Positions 35,718 through 44,269 of a stretch of DNA of 64,000 bases are shown one piece after another (positions within the stretch are counted from its first letter, which is position 1; each line of letters starts with the position of its first letter). A program made the position numbers and the translations under genes. The DNA is from Butyrivibrio fibrisolvens. Lineage in GTDB: Bacteria > Bacillota > Clostridia > Lachnospirales > Lachnospiraceae. The stretch is taken from the NCBI RefSeq assembly GCF_037113525.1, contig NZ_CP146963.1:806001-870000 (forward strand), given 5' to 3'. Below the pieces are notes generated by a model. That model made no database searches and had not been told where the DNA came from. It saw only the letters and a program-made list of their open reading frames with translations.

Positions 35718-37079
35718 ATGGCAAAACGGGAGCAAAGAACAAATCCGGTTTCAATATTTTTAAGGGGTGACGGCATCACAAAGCTGTCATTCCTTATATG
35801 GGGCCTTGGAAATATTGTCAGGGGCCAGCTTATAAAGGGGATTATATATCTTTTGTTAGAGATATCATACATTTGGTTTATGATATCAAGCGGACTTCAT
35901 AACATGGCAATGCTTGGAAGTCTTGGAACAAGTACACAGGGTATGACCTTTAATGAAGCTATAGGTATTTATGAGATAACTCAGGGTGATAATTCCATGC
36001 TCATTCTTTTATATGGAGTAATAGCGATAGTTATAACGGCTATATTCTTTGGAGTATGGATGTCATCTGTCTATTCAGGTGAGATGGTCAGAAAGCTAAA
36101 GGAAGGCGGACACCCGGTTCCTTCATTTGGTCAGGATCTTAGAAGTCTTCTTAACGGTAATATTCACAGGCTTTTTCTCTTTTTTCCGATGCTTGGAATA
36201 TTAGTGTTTACGGTAATGCCGCTTATCTATATGATCCTTATGGCATTCACCAATTATGATGCCGAGCACCAGCCACCTGGTAATCTTTTTACCTGGGTCG
36301 GTCTTGAGAATTTCAGACTCCTATTATCATCATCAGATACCTTGTCCCAAACCTTCTGGCCAATACTTGGCTGGACACTTGTATGGGGCTTTGTAGCAAC
36401 CTTTTCATGCTACTTTTTTGGAATATTTCTGGCGATGCTTATCAATTCAAAAGGAATTAAAGGCAAAAAAGTCTGGAGAACAATTTTTGTAACAGCAATG
36501 GCTATACCCACTTTCATATCTCTTCTCGTTGTTTCAACAATGCTGGGCAAAAATGGTATCGTAAACGTTCTTCTCCAGACCTGGGGATTTACAACGCAGG
36601 CTGTGCCTTTTCTGACTAATGGTCTATGGGCCAAGGTTACTGTAATAGTCGTAAACCTTTGGGTCGGAGTTCCGGTGACAATGCTTATGGTAAGCGGAAT
36701 ACTTATGAACATTCCGGCTGAGCTATATGAAAGCGCAGCTATAGATGGAGCAGGCCCTGTAACGGTATTTGTAAAGATCACATTTCCGTATATGCTCTTT
36801 ATCACAACTCCATATCTTATAACCAACCTTATAAGTAACTTTAATAATTTTGGCGTTATCTACTTCCTTACAGGGGGCGAGCCCAATACCCTGTCATACT
36901 ATAAGGGAGCGGGCAAGACCGACCTTCTTGTTACATGGCTTTATAAGCTGACCAAAGACAGTAAGGACTATAACCTTGCAGCAGCAATAGGTATCATCAT
37001 TTTCTTTATCTCGGTTGTTTTTTCACTGATTTCCTATTCAAGATCCAAGGCGCTTAAGGATGAGGAGGGATTCCAGTGA
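35718..37079 (+). CDS. ABC sugar permease, MalF type
   Basis: The 453-residue membrane protein has about eight hydrophobic segments and the EAA loop for the ATPase (ESAAIDGAGPVTVFVKITFP, near residue 335). The long N-terminal part before the permease core is typical of MalF. AGGAGG precedes the start. It forms a heterodimer with the next gene product. Confidence 0.9.
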   Translation: MAKREQRTNPVSIFLRGDGITKLSFLIWGLGNIVRGQLIKGIIYLLLEISYIWFMISSGLHNMAMLGSLGTSTQGMTFNEAIGIYEITQGDNSMLILLYGVIAIVITAIFFGVWMSSVYSGEMVRKLKEGGHPVPSFGQDLRSLLNGNIHRLFLFFPMLGILVFTVMPLIYMILMAFTNYDAEHQPPGNLFTWVGLENFRLLLSSSDTLSQTFWPILGWTLVWGFVATFSCYFFGIFLAMLINSKGIKGKKVWRTIFVTAMAIPTFISLLVVSTMLGKNGIVNVLLQTWGFTTQAVPFLTNGLWAKVTVIVVNLWVGVPVTMLMVSGILMNIPAELYESAAIDGAGPVTVFVKITFPYMLFITTPYLITNLISNFNNFGVIYFLTGGEPNTLSYYKGAGKTDLLVTWLYKLTKDSKDYNLAAAIGIIIFFISVVFSLISYSRSKALKDEEGFQ

Positions 37080-38407
37080 TGAATATGACAAGTCTTACAG
37101 GTGATACGAATATGATGAATTTTGAGAAAAAAGCTGATATCACAGGGAAAGAAAAAATCGTGATAGGTATAAGACTTAGAAATCTAAGAATAGCTCTTAT
37201 TGCATCTATAATTCCTATGCTGGGTCTTTTTATGCCTGTAACAAGTAAAAGCGTAGGTGGTAGAAGCTATGTGGAAATCGTAGGACAGCTACGCTTATCC
37301 GGAGGCGCAGGATTCATACTTTACCTTTGGGGGGCGGTATTTATTTGTGCTCAGATACTTATGGCTATCATCACGAATATAAGACCAGATAAAAAACTTG
37401 GCTTTTCCTGGCTCATTATTTCTGCGCTTAATACAGTTGCTATAAGTATTGAGCTATTTGCAAGCAAGCTTATCTTTGACGCAGCTGGAATCTTGAATGG
37501 GAAGTTTCTGGTACAGGATTTTGGAATCGTCTACTGGATAAGTCTGATAGCCGCATATGTGGCACTGGCTAATGTTATGAAGGGCATGAGAATTCACACA
37601 GGATATATAATTCTTGTGATATTAAGTATCATATGGCTCTTCCCTATACTGTGGATAGTGCTTACAGCTTTCAGAGGTGAAGGCGGTTATTATGTAGGAT
37701 ATTTTTTCCCTAAGAATCTTACCTTTGATAACTTCATAAAGCTTCTTAGTCCCGGCAGTATCATCCCGTTTAGAAAGTGGTGGGTCAATACCTTTATAGT
37801 TGCGGTATGTACATGCCTTCTTTCTACCATGATAATACTCGCAACGTCCTATACCTTAAGCAGGACAAGATTTGCAGGACGCAAGACCCTTATGAAGTTC
37901 ATGCTCATAATCGGCATGTTTCCTGGATTTATGTCTATGATCGCAGTTTATAACATCTTAAAGGGAATAGGCCTTTCCCAGACACTTGCGGCTCTGGTAA
38001 TAGTAAGCGCTGCGGGATCAGCTATGGGCTACTATATCTGCAAAGGATTTTTTGATACAATTCCAAAGTCTCTTGATGAAGCAGCAACTATAGATGGTGC
38101 GACACGGTGGCAGACTTTTATAAAGATCACCATCCCTCTCTCAAAACCCATCATCATCTATACGATCCTGACTTCATTCCTCGGGCCTTGGACAGACTAT
38201 ATTTTCCCAAGTATGGTCCTTGGAGACAAGCAGGAATCCTATACAGTAGCAGTAGGTCTTAAGTGGCTTACAGATTTTCAGAGAATAGACAGCTACTACA
38301 CTCAGTTTGCAGCAGGCGCACTTATGGTGTCTATACCGATAGTGATACTTTTTATAGTATTGCAAAGGTTTTATGTAGAAGGACTGTCGGGATCTGTAAA
38401 GGGTTAG
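37076..38407 (+). CDS. ABC sugar permease, MalG type
   Basis: The 443-residue membrane protein contains the EAA loop DEAATIDGATRWQTFIKITI near residue 341 and overlaps the MalF stop codon by 4 nt. It is longer than usual MalG proteins because of about 170 extra N-terminal residues with several hydrophobic helices. No ATPase gene of the MsmK/MalK type follows, so a shared ATPase encoded elsewhere is presumably used. A terminator lies downstream. Confidence 0.88.
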   Translation: MMNMTSLTGDTNMMNFEKKADITGKEKIVIGIRLRNLRIALIASIIPMLGLFMPVTSKSVGGRSYVEIVGQLRLSGGAGFILYLWGAVFICAQILMAIITNIRPDKKLGFSWLIISALNTVAISIELFASKLIFDAAGILNGKFLVQDFGIVYWISLIAAYVALANVMKGMRIHTGYIILVILSIIWLFPILWIVLTAFRGEGGYYVGYFFPKNLTFDNFIKLLSPGSIIPFRKWWVNTFIVAVCTCLLSTMIILATSYTLSRTRFAGRKTLMKFMLIIGMFPGFMSMIAVYNILKGIGLSQTLAALVIVSAAGSAMGYYICKGFFDTIPKSLDEAATIDGATRWQTFIKITIPLSKPIIIYTILTSFLGPWTDYIFPSMVLGDKQESYTVAVGLKWLTDFQRIDSYYTQFAAGALMVSIPIVILFIVLQRFYVEGLSGSVKG

Positions 38408-38484
38408 TAGTTTCTTTGAGAATGTCTGAAAAAGTCGAGGAATATAAGCATTACTAATATGTTATATAAAGGACCTATTATAAA

Positions 38485-38520
38485 GGGAGTCTTGGAGCAT
38501 GGAGCTTCAGGACTCTTTTT
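38485..38520 (+). terminator. Terminator after the importer operon
   Basis: GGGAGTCTTGGAGC pairs with GGAGCTTCAGGACTC with some G-U pairs, followed by five T. A similar hairpin is at 39642-39676. Confidence 0.75.
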
Positions 38521-38668
38521 AATGGTAAAAAAGTGAATAATATATGGCCAAGTACATAAGAGTATAAAATATTTTAACAATATGTTATAATTTCTGCCAT
38601 GCTTTGTCTTTTGGGGGAAGATAAAATTTTTTTAAGTTTTTAAGTTTGAACTTTTGGAGGAAAGTGGT

Positions 38669-39100
38669 ATGGAATTACAGGAAATTCAAAAACTCGTAGC
38701 TGCAGGCTACACCAAAGAAGAAATAGATGCTTTAGACAAGGAGCAGAAAAAGCAGCAGGACGAGACTTTTTGGCAGGATATGTCATCTAAACAGCCTCAG
38801 GAAGGAAGCGAAGATTATCAGGTAAGAGATTATTTATGGAAACAGAAAAATCTCGAGCTGGCTGAAAAATACAGTAAAAGAACCTATATCTGGGCTTTAC
38901 TTGGAATCTGGCCAGCAACGTTTTTTGGATCAATTGTGGCACTGATATATTCTTCAAAAGCAAAAAAAGTAGGCGGAGAAGATAACAGTAAAAGAAAATT
39001 AGGACATAAGATAGCTGTTATAGAGCTTATACTTATTCCTGTGGTGGTGTGCCTTGGTCCGGCTTTCTTGTTTGTGTATTTTTTAGATTATCTCTTTTGA
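38669..39100 (+). CDS. Small membrane protein with conserved N-terminal motif, copy 1
   Basis: The protein of 143 residues starts at the ATG 8 nt after GGAGG; a TTG at 38654 is less likely. The N-terminus (MELQEIQKLVAAGYTKEEID) resembles a UBA-like helical hairpin. Two hydrophobic segments follow, with ALIYSSKAKKVGG between them, which resembles the loop of CD225/DUF4190-type small membrane proteins. It is a tandem paralogue of the next gene. Function unknown. Confidence 0.65.
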   Translation: MELQEIQKLVAAGYTKEEIDALDKEQKKQQDETFWQDMSSKQPQEGSEDYQVRDYLWKQKNLELAEKYSKRTYIWALLGIWPATFFGSIVALIYSSKAKKVGGEDNSKRKLGHKIAVIELILIPVVVCLGPAFLFVYFLDYLF

Positions 39101-39181
39101 TATCAGCTATAAATGGCTGATCATACAAAAACAGTTTTAAATGGCATAATATAAATCATAGATTTTAAAGGGGAATATGGT

Positions 39182-39628
39182 ATGGAATTACAAGAAATTC
39201 AAAAACTTGTAGCAGCAGGCTACTCCAAAGAAGAGATAGATGCTATGGAAAAAAAGCAGAATCAGCAGGCTAGTACAGATCAGTATTACTGGTCATCTCA
39301 GCAGGCCCAACAGAATCAGGGAACTTACGCAGCTTATCAGACCAATGATGAGCTTGCTGAAAAATATAGCAACTGGACTCTTATATGGGCAATAGTTTCG
39401 ATATTTGTACCTATCGTAGGAACAGTACTGGCGCTTGTTTATTCAAATAAGGCAGTACAAGCAGGGGGCATCAATAACTCAACACGAAAAGCTGGGAAAG
39501 CAATTGCAATTGCGTGGTTTGTCGGCGGTGTGATTTTATTTTTGTTATCTATAGCCGCAGTACCATTTATTATTTATTGTATAGATTGGTTCCTTAAGAT
39601 TATATTTGGTGGACTTTCAATCGGTTGA
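39182..39628 (+). CDS. Small membrane protein, copy 2
   Basis: The 148-residue protein shares the first 25 residues almost exactly with copy 1 (MELQEIQKLVAAGYSKEEID) and keeps the two-helix core with ALVYSNKAVQAGGINNS. A Gln-rich linker separates the parts. High identity at the 5' end in DNA as well as protein points to a tandem duplication. Function unknown; the N-terminal motif may bind a partner and tether it to the membrane. Confidence 0.65.
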   Translation: MELQEIQKLVAAGYSKEEIDAMEKKQNQQASTDQYYWSSQQAQQNQGTYAAYQTNDELAEKYSNWTLIWAIVSIFVPIVGTVLALVYSNKAVQAGGINNSTRKAGKAIAIAWFVGGVILFLLSIAAVPFIIYCIDWFLKIIFGGLSIG

Positions 39629-39641
39629 GTCCTTGTAAAAA

Positions 39642-39676
39642 GAGCCTTGGAGCAAAAGCTTCAAGACTCCTTTTTT
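39642..39676. terminator. Bidirectional terminator
   Basis: GAGCCTTGGAGC (39642-39653) pairs with GCTTCAAGACTC (39658-39669). A T run follows on the + strand, and an A run precedes the stem, so it can end transcription from both sides. Confidence 0.8.
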
Positions 39677-39687
39677 TATGGCAGATA

Positions 39688-39807
39688 TCACTCTGCCACC
39701 TTTGTAACAACCACAGCTCCAAGCCACCAGACATTGATCCATGCTTTAAACTGAAGTCCGAATATAAGTAGAACAAGCTTGAACGCAAAAAATGTGGTGT
39801 ATATCAT
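39688..39807 (-). CDS. Possible 39-residue hydrophobic protein
   Basis: On the - strand an ORF from ATG (39805-39807) to TGA (39688-39690) encodes a one- or two-helix membrane peptide (MIYTTFFAFKLVLLIFGLQF, then KAWINVWWLGAVVVTKVAE). Its WWLG region faintly recalls small Fragile-X-F-type membrane proteins. The bidirectional terminator just beyond its stop supports a convergent gene, but no ribosome site is visible. It may be a remnant. Apart from this the 39629-39942 spacer holds nothing recognised. Confidence 0.35.
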   Translation of the reverse strand: MIYTTFFAFKLVLLIFGLQFKAWINVWWLGAVVVTKVAE

Positions 39808-39942
39808 AAGAAATGATGTTGTATATGAAATATGTCAATGATAGTTTAAGAATATAATAGATTAGTGGCAAAAGAACTTTGCCAATTATGTAAAAGCGTT
39901 GTAGATATAAATCATTAGTTTGATTTTATTTGGGAGGTAGTA

Positions 39943-42477
39943 ATGGAGCGTATATTGCTTGATCAGGGCTGGGAGTTTCGAAAAGGATTTCTTGATATGG
40001 TGGAGACTTTAGAAGATGGAAATGGAGTACTCGTTAATCTTCCACATGATGCCATGATAGGAGGCGCCGTAACGTCTGATGCCCCAGGGCGTTTTGATAT
40101 GGGTTACTTTAAAGGTAGTATTGTTAACTATACTAAAAAGATAGATATTCCAAAAGAGTGGGAAGGTGACTGTGTTTTTCTTTGCTTTGACGGTGCCATG
40201 TCCAATGCATCGATCGATATAAACGGCTATAAGGTAACTTCTCAGCACTATGGATATGCTCCATTTTATGCTGATCTTACGGACTATGTAACCTTCGGTC
40301 AGCTTAACAGGATCACGGTTAATCTTAATACCAGCATGCAGGAGAATTCCAGATGGTATACAGGAACCGGTCTGTATAGAAGCGTTGAGCTGTGCCATAG
40401 ACCTAAAGTACATGTTGCAGAAATCGGCATCTATGTATATACCAAAGAAATAGGTGACGTATCTTTTGACGGAGAATCTGACAGGGCAGAGTATGCCTTG
40501 ATCGAAGCTGAAGCAACTATAGAGAATGCTTCTGACAAAAACAGACTTGTGCAGGTAGTACTTGAGATGAAGCAAGAAGGCAGCAGCGACGTTATCAAAA
40601 AAGCCTGTAGCGCAGTTTATGTCTCTAAAGGTTCATCTGAGATTGCCTCATTTTCTTTTGCCATAGATAATCCAAAACTCTGGGATGCAGATAATCCAAA
40701 TCTCTACGAAGTGACAGTCAGGGTTCAGAATCTTGGCGAATACCGCACTCATTTAATACCTGAAGAAGACGAGAGAATAGATGAATCGAGAACTCTTTTT
40801 GGAATCAGGATGTTATCGGTTGATGCAAAAAGAGGATTAAGAATTAATGGAAAAAGTATAAAACTTAAAGGCGGCTGCCTTCACCATGATAATGGCCTTC
40901 TTGGTGCAGTTTCATTATACGAGGCAGAGGTTAGGAAGATACGAAAACTCAAAGAACTTGGCTATAACGCTGTAAGAACCGCTCACAATCCGCCTTCAGC
41001 TGCGCTTTTGGAAGCCTGCGCAAGGCTTGGAATGTACGTATTTGACGAGGCTTTTGATGCCTGGAATATGGCTAAGAGAAGCGGCGACTATAGCCAGTAT
41101 TTTGCGACCGACTGGAATAAAGATCTTACTTCTTTTGTCAAAAGAGATCGTAACAACCCTGCCGTCATCATCTGGTCTACAGGTAATGAAATCCCTGAAA
41201 GAGGCGGTCTTGGCGGCGGATATAAGACGGCCTCTATGCTTGCAAGAGCATTCCGCAAGCTTGATACAACAAGGCCTGTAAGCAATGCCTTGTGTTCCAT
41301 GTGGAGCGGCCTTGATGATGAGCTTGCAAGGTGCCAGGACCATCAGCAGAATGCATCTGCTAAGGGCGATGATATATTATGGGAAAAGGTGACTGAGCCT
41401 TTTGCCAATGGTCTTGATATTGTGGGATACAACTATCTTGAAGATCTGTACGAGAAAGATCATGACATGTTTCCTGACAGAGTCATGCTTGGTACGGAGA
41501 CTTTCCCTAAGGAAATCGGATTTCGCTGGCCTTTTGTTGAGGAGCATTCGTATGTGATAGGAGACTTTACCTGGACAGCCTGGGATTACCTCGGAGAGGC
41601 CGGAATAGGCAAGACGGTATACGTCGATAATGATGATCCTCTTGTAAAAAGAGGTCCATGGGCAGTTATGCCATATGAGACATCGCCATATCCCTGGAGA
41701 TGCGCTAATGATGCGGATTTCGATATAACAGGACGGCTCATGCCCCAGGGCGAATATAGAAGCATAGCATGGCACAGCGACAAAACTTTCGTTTATTCCA
41801 AGCATCCCGATACCTTTGGCAAGGTGGAGATCTGTGGCATGTGGGGATTTCCTTATGTAGAAAAAAGCTGGAATTATAAAGGCTATGAAGGCAAGAATAT
41901 CGAGATAGTTGTTTTCTCCGGGGCAGATGAAGTTGAGGTATTAGTAAATGGCAAATCCATCGGCACAAAGAGAACAGATCTCGATAAGAGATTCCCTAAT
42001 GCAGCATCTTTCGAGACGATTTATGAGAACGGTATTGTTGAAGCAATCAGCTATAAAGATGGCAAGGAAATTAGTAGAGATAAGATATCTACAACTAAAG
42101 CGCCGTCTGGCATTAGACTTGTTCCGGAAAAGAATGATTTGCGGGCAGATGGGCATGACCTTTCATATGTTGGAATAGAAGTTGTGGATGATGAAGGAAA
42201 TGTAGTGCCTGATAGTAACGCTGTGATCACAGTAGAAGTTACAGGGCCGGCTATTCTTGCAGGGCTTGGAAGTGGCAATCCTGTTACTGAAGAAAACTAT
42301 ACAGATAGTATAGCTGAAAGTTATAAAGGCAGAGCTATGGCAGTTATCAGAAGTGGATATGAAGAAGGGGGAGTTGTCTTAACAGTAAGAGCAGAAATTA
42401 GAGGTTTGGAGAGAATGGAAACTTCTTTATCACTAACTGTAAAATCAAATGAGGTAGGTGTCAAAAGTTCCTTTTGA
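39943..42477 (+). CDS. GH2 beta-galactosidase-like enzyme
   Basis: The 844-residue protein has the GH2 jelly-roll start (LPHDAMIGG, NSRWYTGTGLYRSVEL), the barrel with the acid/base Glu in IIWSTGNEIPE (about residue 413), the nucleophile Glu in MLGTETFPKE, and C-terminal Ig-like domains (DUF4982-like). No signal peptide is seen, so it is cytoplasmic. GH2 enzymes of this shape hydrolyse beta-galactosides or related linkages; the exact specificity is open. GGGAGG precedes the start. The last codons fall inside an inverted repeat. Confidence 0.88.
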   Translation: MERILLDQGWEFRKGFLDMVETLEDGNGVLVNLPHDAMIGGAVTSDAPGRFDMGYFKGSIVNYTKKIDIPKEWEGDCVFLCFDGAMSNASIDINGYKVTSQHYGYAPFYADLTDYVTFGQLNRITVNLNTSMQENSRWYTGTGLYRSVELCHRPKVHVAEIGIYVYTKEIGDVSFDGESDRAEYALIEAEATIENASDKNRLVQVVLEMKQEGSSDVIKKACSAVYVSKGSSEIASFSFAIDNPKLWDADNPNLYEVTVRVQNLGEYRTHLIPEEDERIDESRTLFGIRMLSVDAKRGLRINGKSIKLKGGCLHHDNGLLGAVSLYEAEVRKIRKLKELGYNAVRTAHNPPSAALLEACARLGMYVFDEAFDAWNMAKRSGDYSQYFATDWNKDLTSFVKRDRNNPAVIIWSTGNEIPERGGLGGGYKTASMLARAFRKLDTTRPVSNALCSMWSGLDDELARCQDHQQNASAKGDDILWEKVTEPFANGLDIVGYNYLEDLYEKDHDMFPDRVMLGTETFPKEIGFRWPFVEEHSYVIGDFTWTAWDYLGEAGIGKTVYVDNDDPLVKRGPWAVMPYETSPYPWRCANDADFDITGRLMPQGEYRSIAWHSDKTFVYSKHPDTFGKVEICGMWGFPYVEKSWNYKGYEGKNIEIVVFSGADEVEVLVNGKSIGTKRTDLDKRFPNAASFETIYENGIVEAISYKDGKEISRDKISTTKAPSGIRLVPEKNDLRADGHDLSYVGIEVVDDEGNVVPDSNAVITVEVTGPAILAGLGSGNPVTEENYTDSIAESYKGRAMAVIRSGYEEGGVVLTVRAEIRGLERMETSLSLTVKSNEVGVKSSF

Positions 42478-42640
42478 CACCTTATGACTAACGGATTGTT
42501 CCGTTTCTTCGAAACTCTCACAATCCTAAAACATTCGCAAATCCGCACTACGTGCTACTTTGCTCATGTTTTGCGGGTCATAAATTCATATTCGATTTCG
42601 AGCAAGCTCGAATCGAAATGACTTTTGACCCTTACGTCAT
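42456..42640. repeat. Cluster of inverted repeats after GH2
   Basis: AGGTGTCAAAA (42456-42466) pairs with TTTTGACACCT (42472-42482) across the GH2 stop. GGATTGT (42493-42499) pairs with ACAATCC (42520-42526). A near-perfect hairpin TCGATTTCGAGC/GCTCGAATCGA follows around 42591-42616, enclosed by GGGTCA and TGACCC. The string is highly structured and may be a terminator array or a repeat-derived element. Confidence 0.55.
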
Positions 42641-42779
42641 CAAATTAATTAGTCATATAGGAGGAACATCGGAGCGATTTTTTGATACAATAGTAGTTGT
42701 AAAAATGATAACCAAATATATGTAAAAGTGTCTTTGCCATGCAACTTCTTTGAGACAGCGTTTTACAAGGGGGGAATCT

Positions 42780-43121
42780 ATGGAAACTGTCATTTCTGTA
42801 GCAGATAACTATATATATTACATTGTTGAACTCTGTACCATCATCATGGAACTCTTCGGAGTAATGATACTTGTTTTTACGGCGATCAAAAGCTTCGCCG
42901 AATGGCTCAAAAAAGATGAGAACATAAGGCTCCACCTTGCTCAGGGAATAGCACTTGCACTTGAGTTTAAGCTTGGCGGAGAGGTCCTTAGAACTGTTGT
43001 AGTAAGAGAATGGTCAGAGCTTGGAATTCTTGGCGCTATCATACTTCTTAGAGGCGTCCTTACCTTCCTTATCCATTGGGAGATCAAGAACGAGAAGAAT
43101 GAGATCGCGCAGAAGGAATGA
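42780..43121 (+). CDS. DUF1622 membrane protein
   Basis: The 113-residue protein starts 5 nt after a GGGGGG site. It has three hydrophobic segments, with LHLAQGIALALEFKLGGEVL between the second and third, the signature of DUF1622 proteins. The family is widespread with unknown function. It seems to be a single-gene unit. Confidence 0.8.
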   Translation: METVISVADNYIYYIVELCTIIMELFGVMILVFTAIKSFAEWLKKDENIRLHLAQGIALALEFKLGGEVLRTVVVREWSELGILGAIILLRGVLTFLIHWEIKNEKNEIAQKE

Positions 43122-43199
43122 GTTATTTACTAATTGAATATAAAGAGGTGAAGATCTACTAACTAAGCTGTACAGGATTATATATGGAGGATAAAGGAT

Positions 43200-44096
43200 A
43201 TGGCTAAAACCGAAGCTAAACCTAAAAAGGTTCCCGGCAAAAAAAGTACGATCATATTTTTTGCTTTGGCAGTTTTCTGGGCTTGGGTCAACATAGCAGA
43301 CCTTGGATATGACGATGATCCGGACCATGCAGGTAATCTCTACTGGACAGATGCAACTTATGTAGAAGATGCCAAGCCTCATCCGGAGAACGAAGGTAAA
43401 CTCATTGCGATTTCAGGTAAGCTTGTATCGACAAGTTCTTGCTATGACGAACTTGTTGATGTGACATTTGATGCCCCAAGAGTAGATCGACATGTTGAGA
43501 AATTAGCCTATCGCTCATCCTCAAAAGAGTGGGTCTGGGAAGAAGTATATGCCGGTCAGGGAGTTGATGGCTACGAAGGCAAGATGCTTGGCGGAAGCCT
43601 TATGGTAGGTGATTTTATACTTAGTCCTGATTTTACAATTCAGTTTGGTTTTAATAATGTAGATGCAAAAAAGAGTGATTTTAGTCAGGAAGATATAGAA
43701 AGACTTGAAAGCGAAGGCTATCATTTTCAAAATGGTACTCAGTTATGGGTAAGCCAGCTTGATTCAAGCGCTCTAAACAAAAAAAAGTACGAGAAGGATT
43801 ATGAAGGAAGCTACAGGATGCGTTGGACCATATCCAAAATAAGTGGTGATGGGAACGTAACAGTAGTTGGCTATCAGAACGGCGATACTCTGGAACTGTG
43901 CGAAGATATGGATGCCCTCTCAGTCGAAGATGAATATATGGACGAAGAGGAATTCAACAAAAAAGCTATCCCTCCCCACAGAAATAAAGGAGCTGCTATA
44001 ATGATGTGGTGCTTTTCAGCATTATTCCTGATCCTTGGAATCAGAAATGTGATCTTGATAAGAAAGGCAAAGGCCCAGGGTGAGGCGTTGAAATAA
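43200..44096 (+). CDS. TMEM43-like membrane protein
   Basis: The 298-residue protein has one N-terminal membrane helix (about residues 17-33), a large extracytoplasmic part and a C-terminal helix near 268-287. Features of the TMEM43 family are visible: HPENEGKLIAISGKL, an EWVWEE segment and RMRWTISKI followed by VTVVGYQNGDTLE. Eukaryotic TMEM43 (LUMA) is a nuclear-envelope protein; bacterial members have no known function. GGAGG precedes the ATG and a terminator follows. Confidence 0.65.
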   Translation: MAKTEAKPKKVPGKKSTIIFFALAVFWAWVNIADLGYDDDPDHAGNLYWTDATYVEDAKPHPENEGKLIAISGKLVSTSSCYDELVDVTFDAPRVDRHVEKLAYRSSSKEWVWEEVYAGQGVDGYEGKMLGGSLMVGDFILSPDFTIQFGFNNVDAKKSDFSQEDIERLESEGYHFQNGTQLWVSQLDSSALNKKKYEKDYEGSYRMRWTISKISGDGNVTVVGYQNGDTLELCEDMDALSVEDEYMDEEEFNKKAIPPHRNKGAAIMMWCFSALFLILGIRNVILIRKAKAQGEALK

Positions 44097-44147
44097 AGAT
44101 AATTGTTTAGAATATCAGAATGTTGAAAAAGTATGGATTTAGCTGAG

Positions 44148-44175
44148 GCTGTCACACTACGGTGTGGCAGCTTTT
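44148..44175 (+). terminator. Terminator after the TMEM43-like gene
   Basis: GCTGTCACAC (44148-44157) pairs with GTGTGGCAGC (44162-44171), then TTTT. Confidence 0.85.
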
Positions 44176-44269
44176 ATAATGCCTTAGAAAGCTCTATAAA
44201 CGGCTTGTTCACAAACTGCCACGATGATAATATATACTAGTTATTTTATCTAGGGGAGAATTACAAGAT

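Noticed and set aside
39600..39788. A 62-codon - strand ORF overlapping the bidirectional terminator
   Set aside because: It runs through the terminator stem and copy 2's coding end; the 39-residue frame beside it is the more plausible one.
41377..41805. A 142-codon - strand ORF opposite the GH2 gene
   Set aside because: It is a shadow of the GH2 coding frame.
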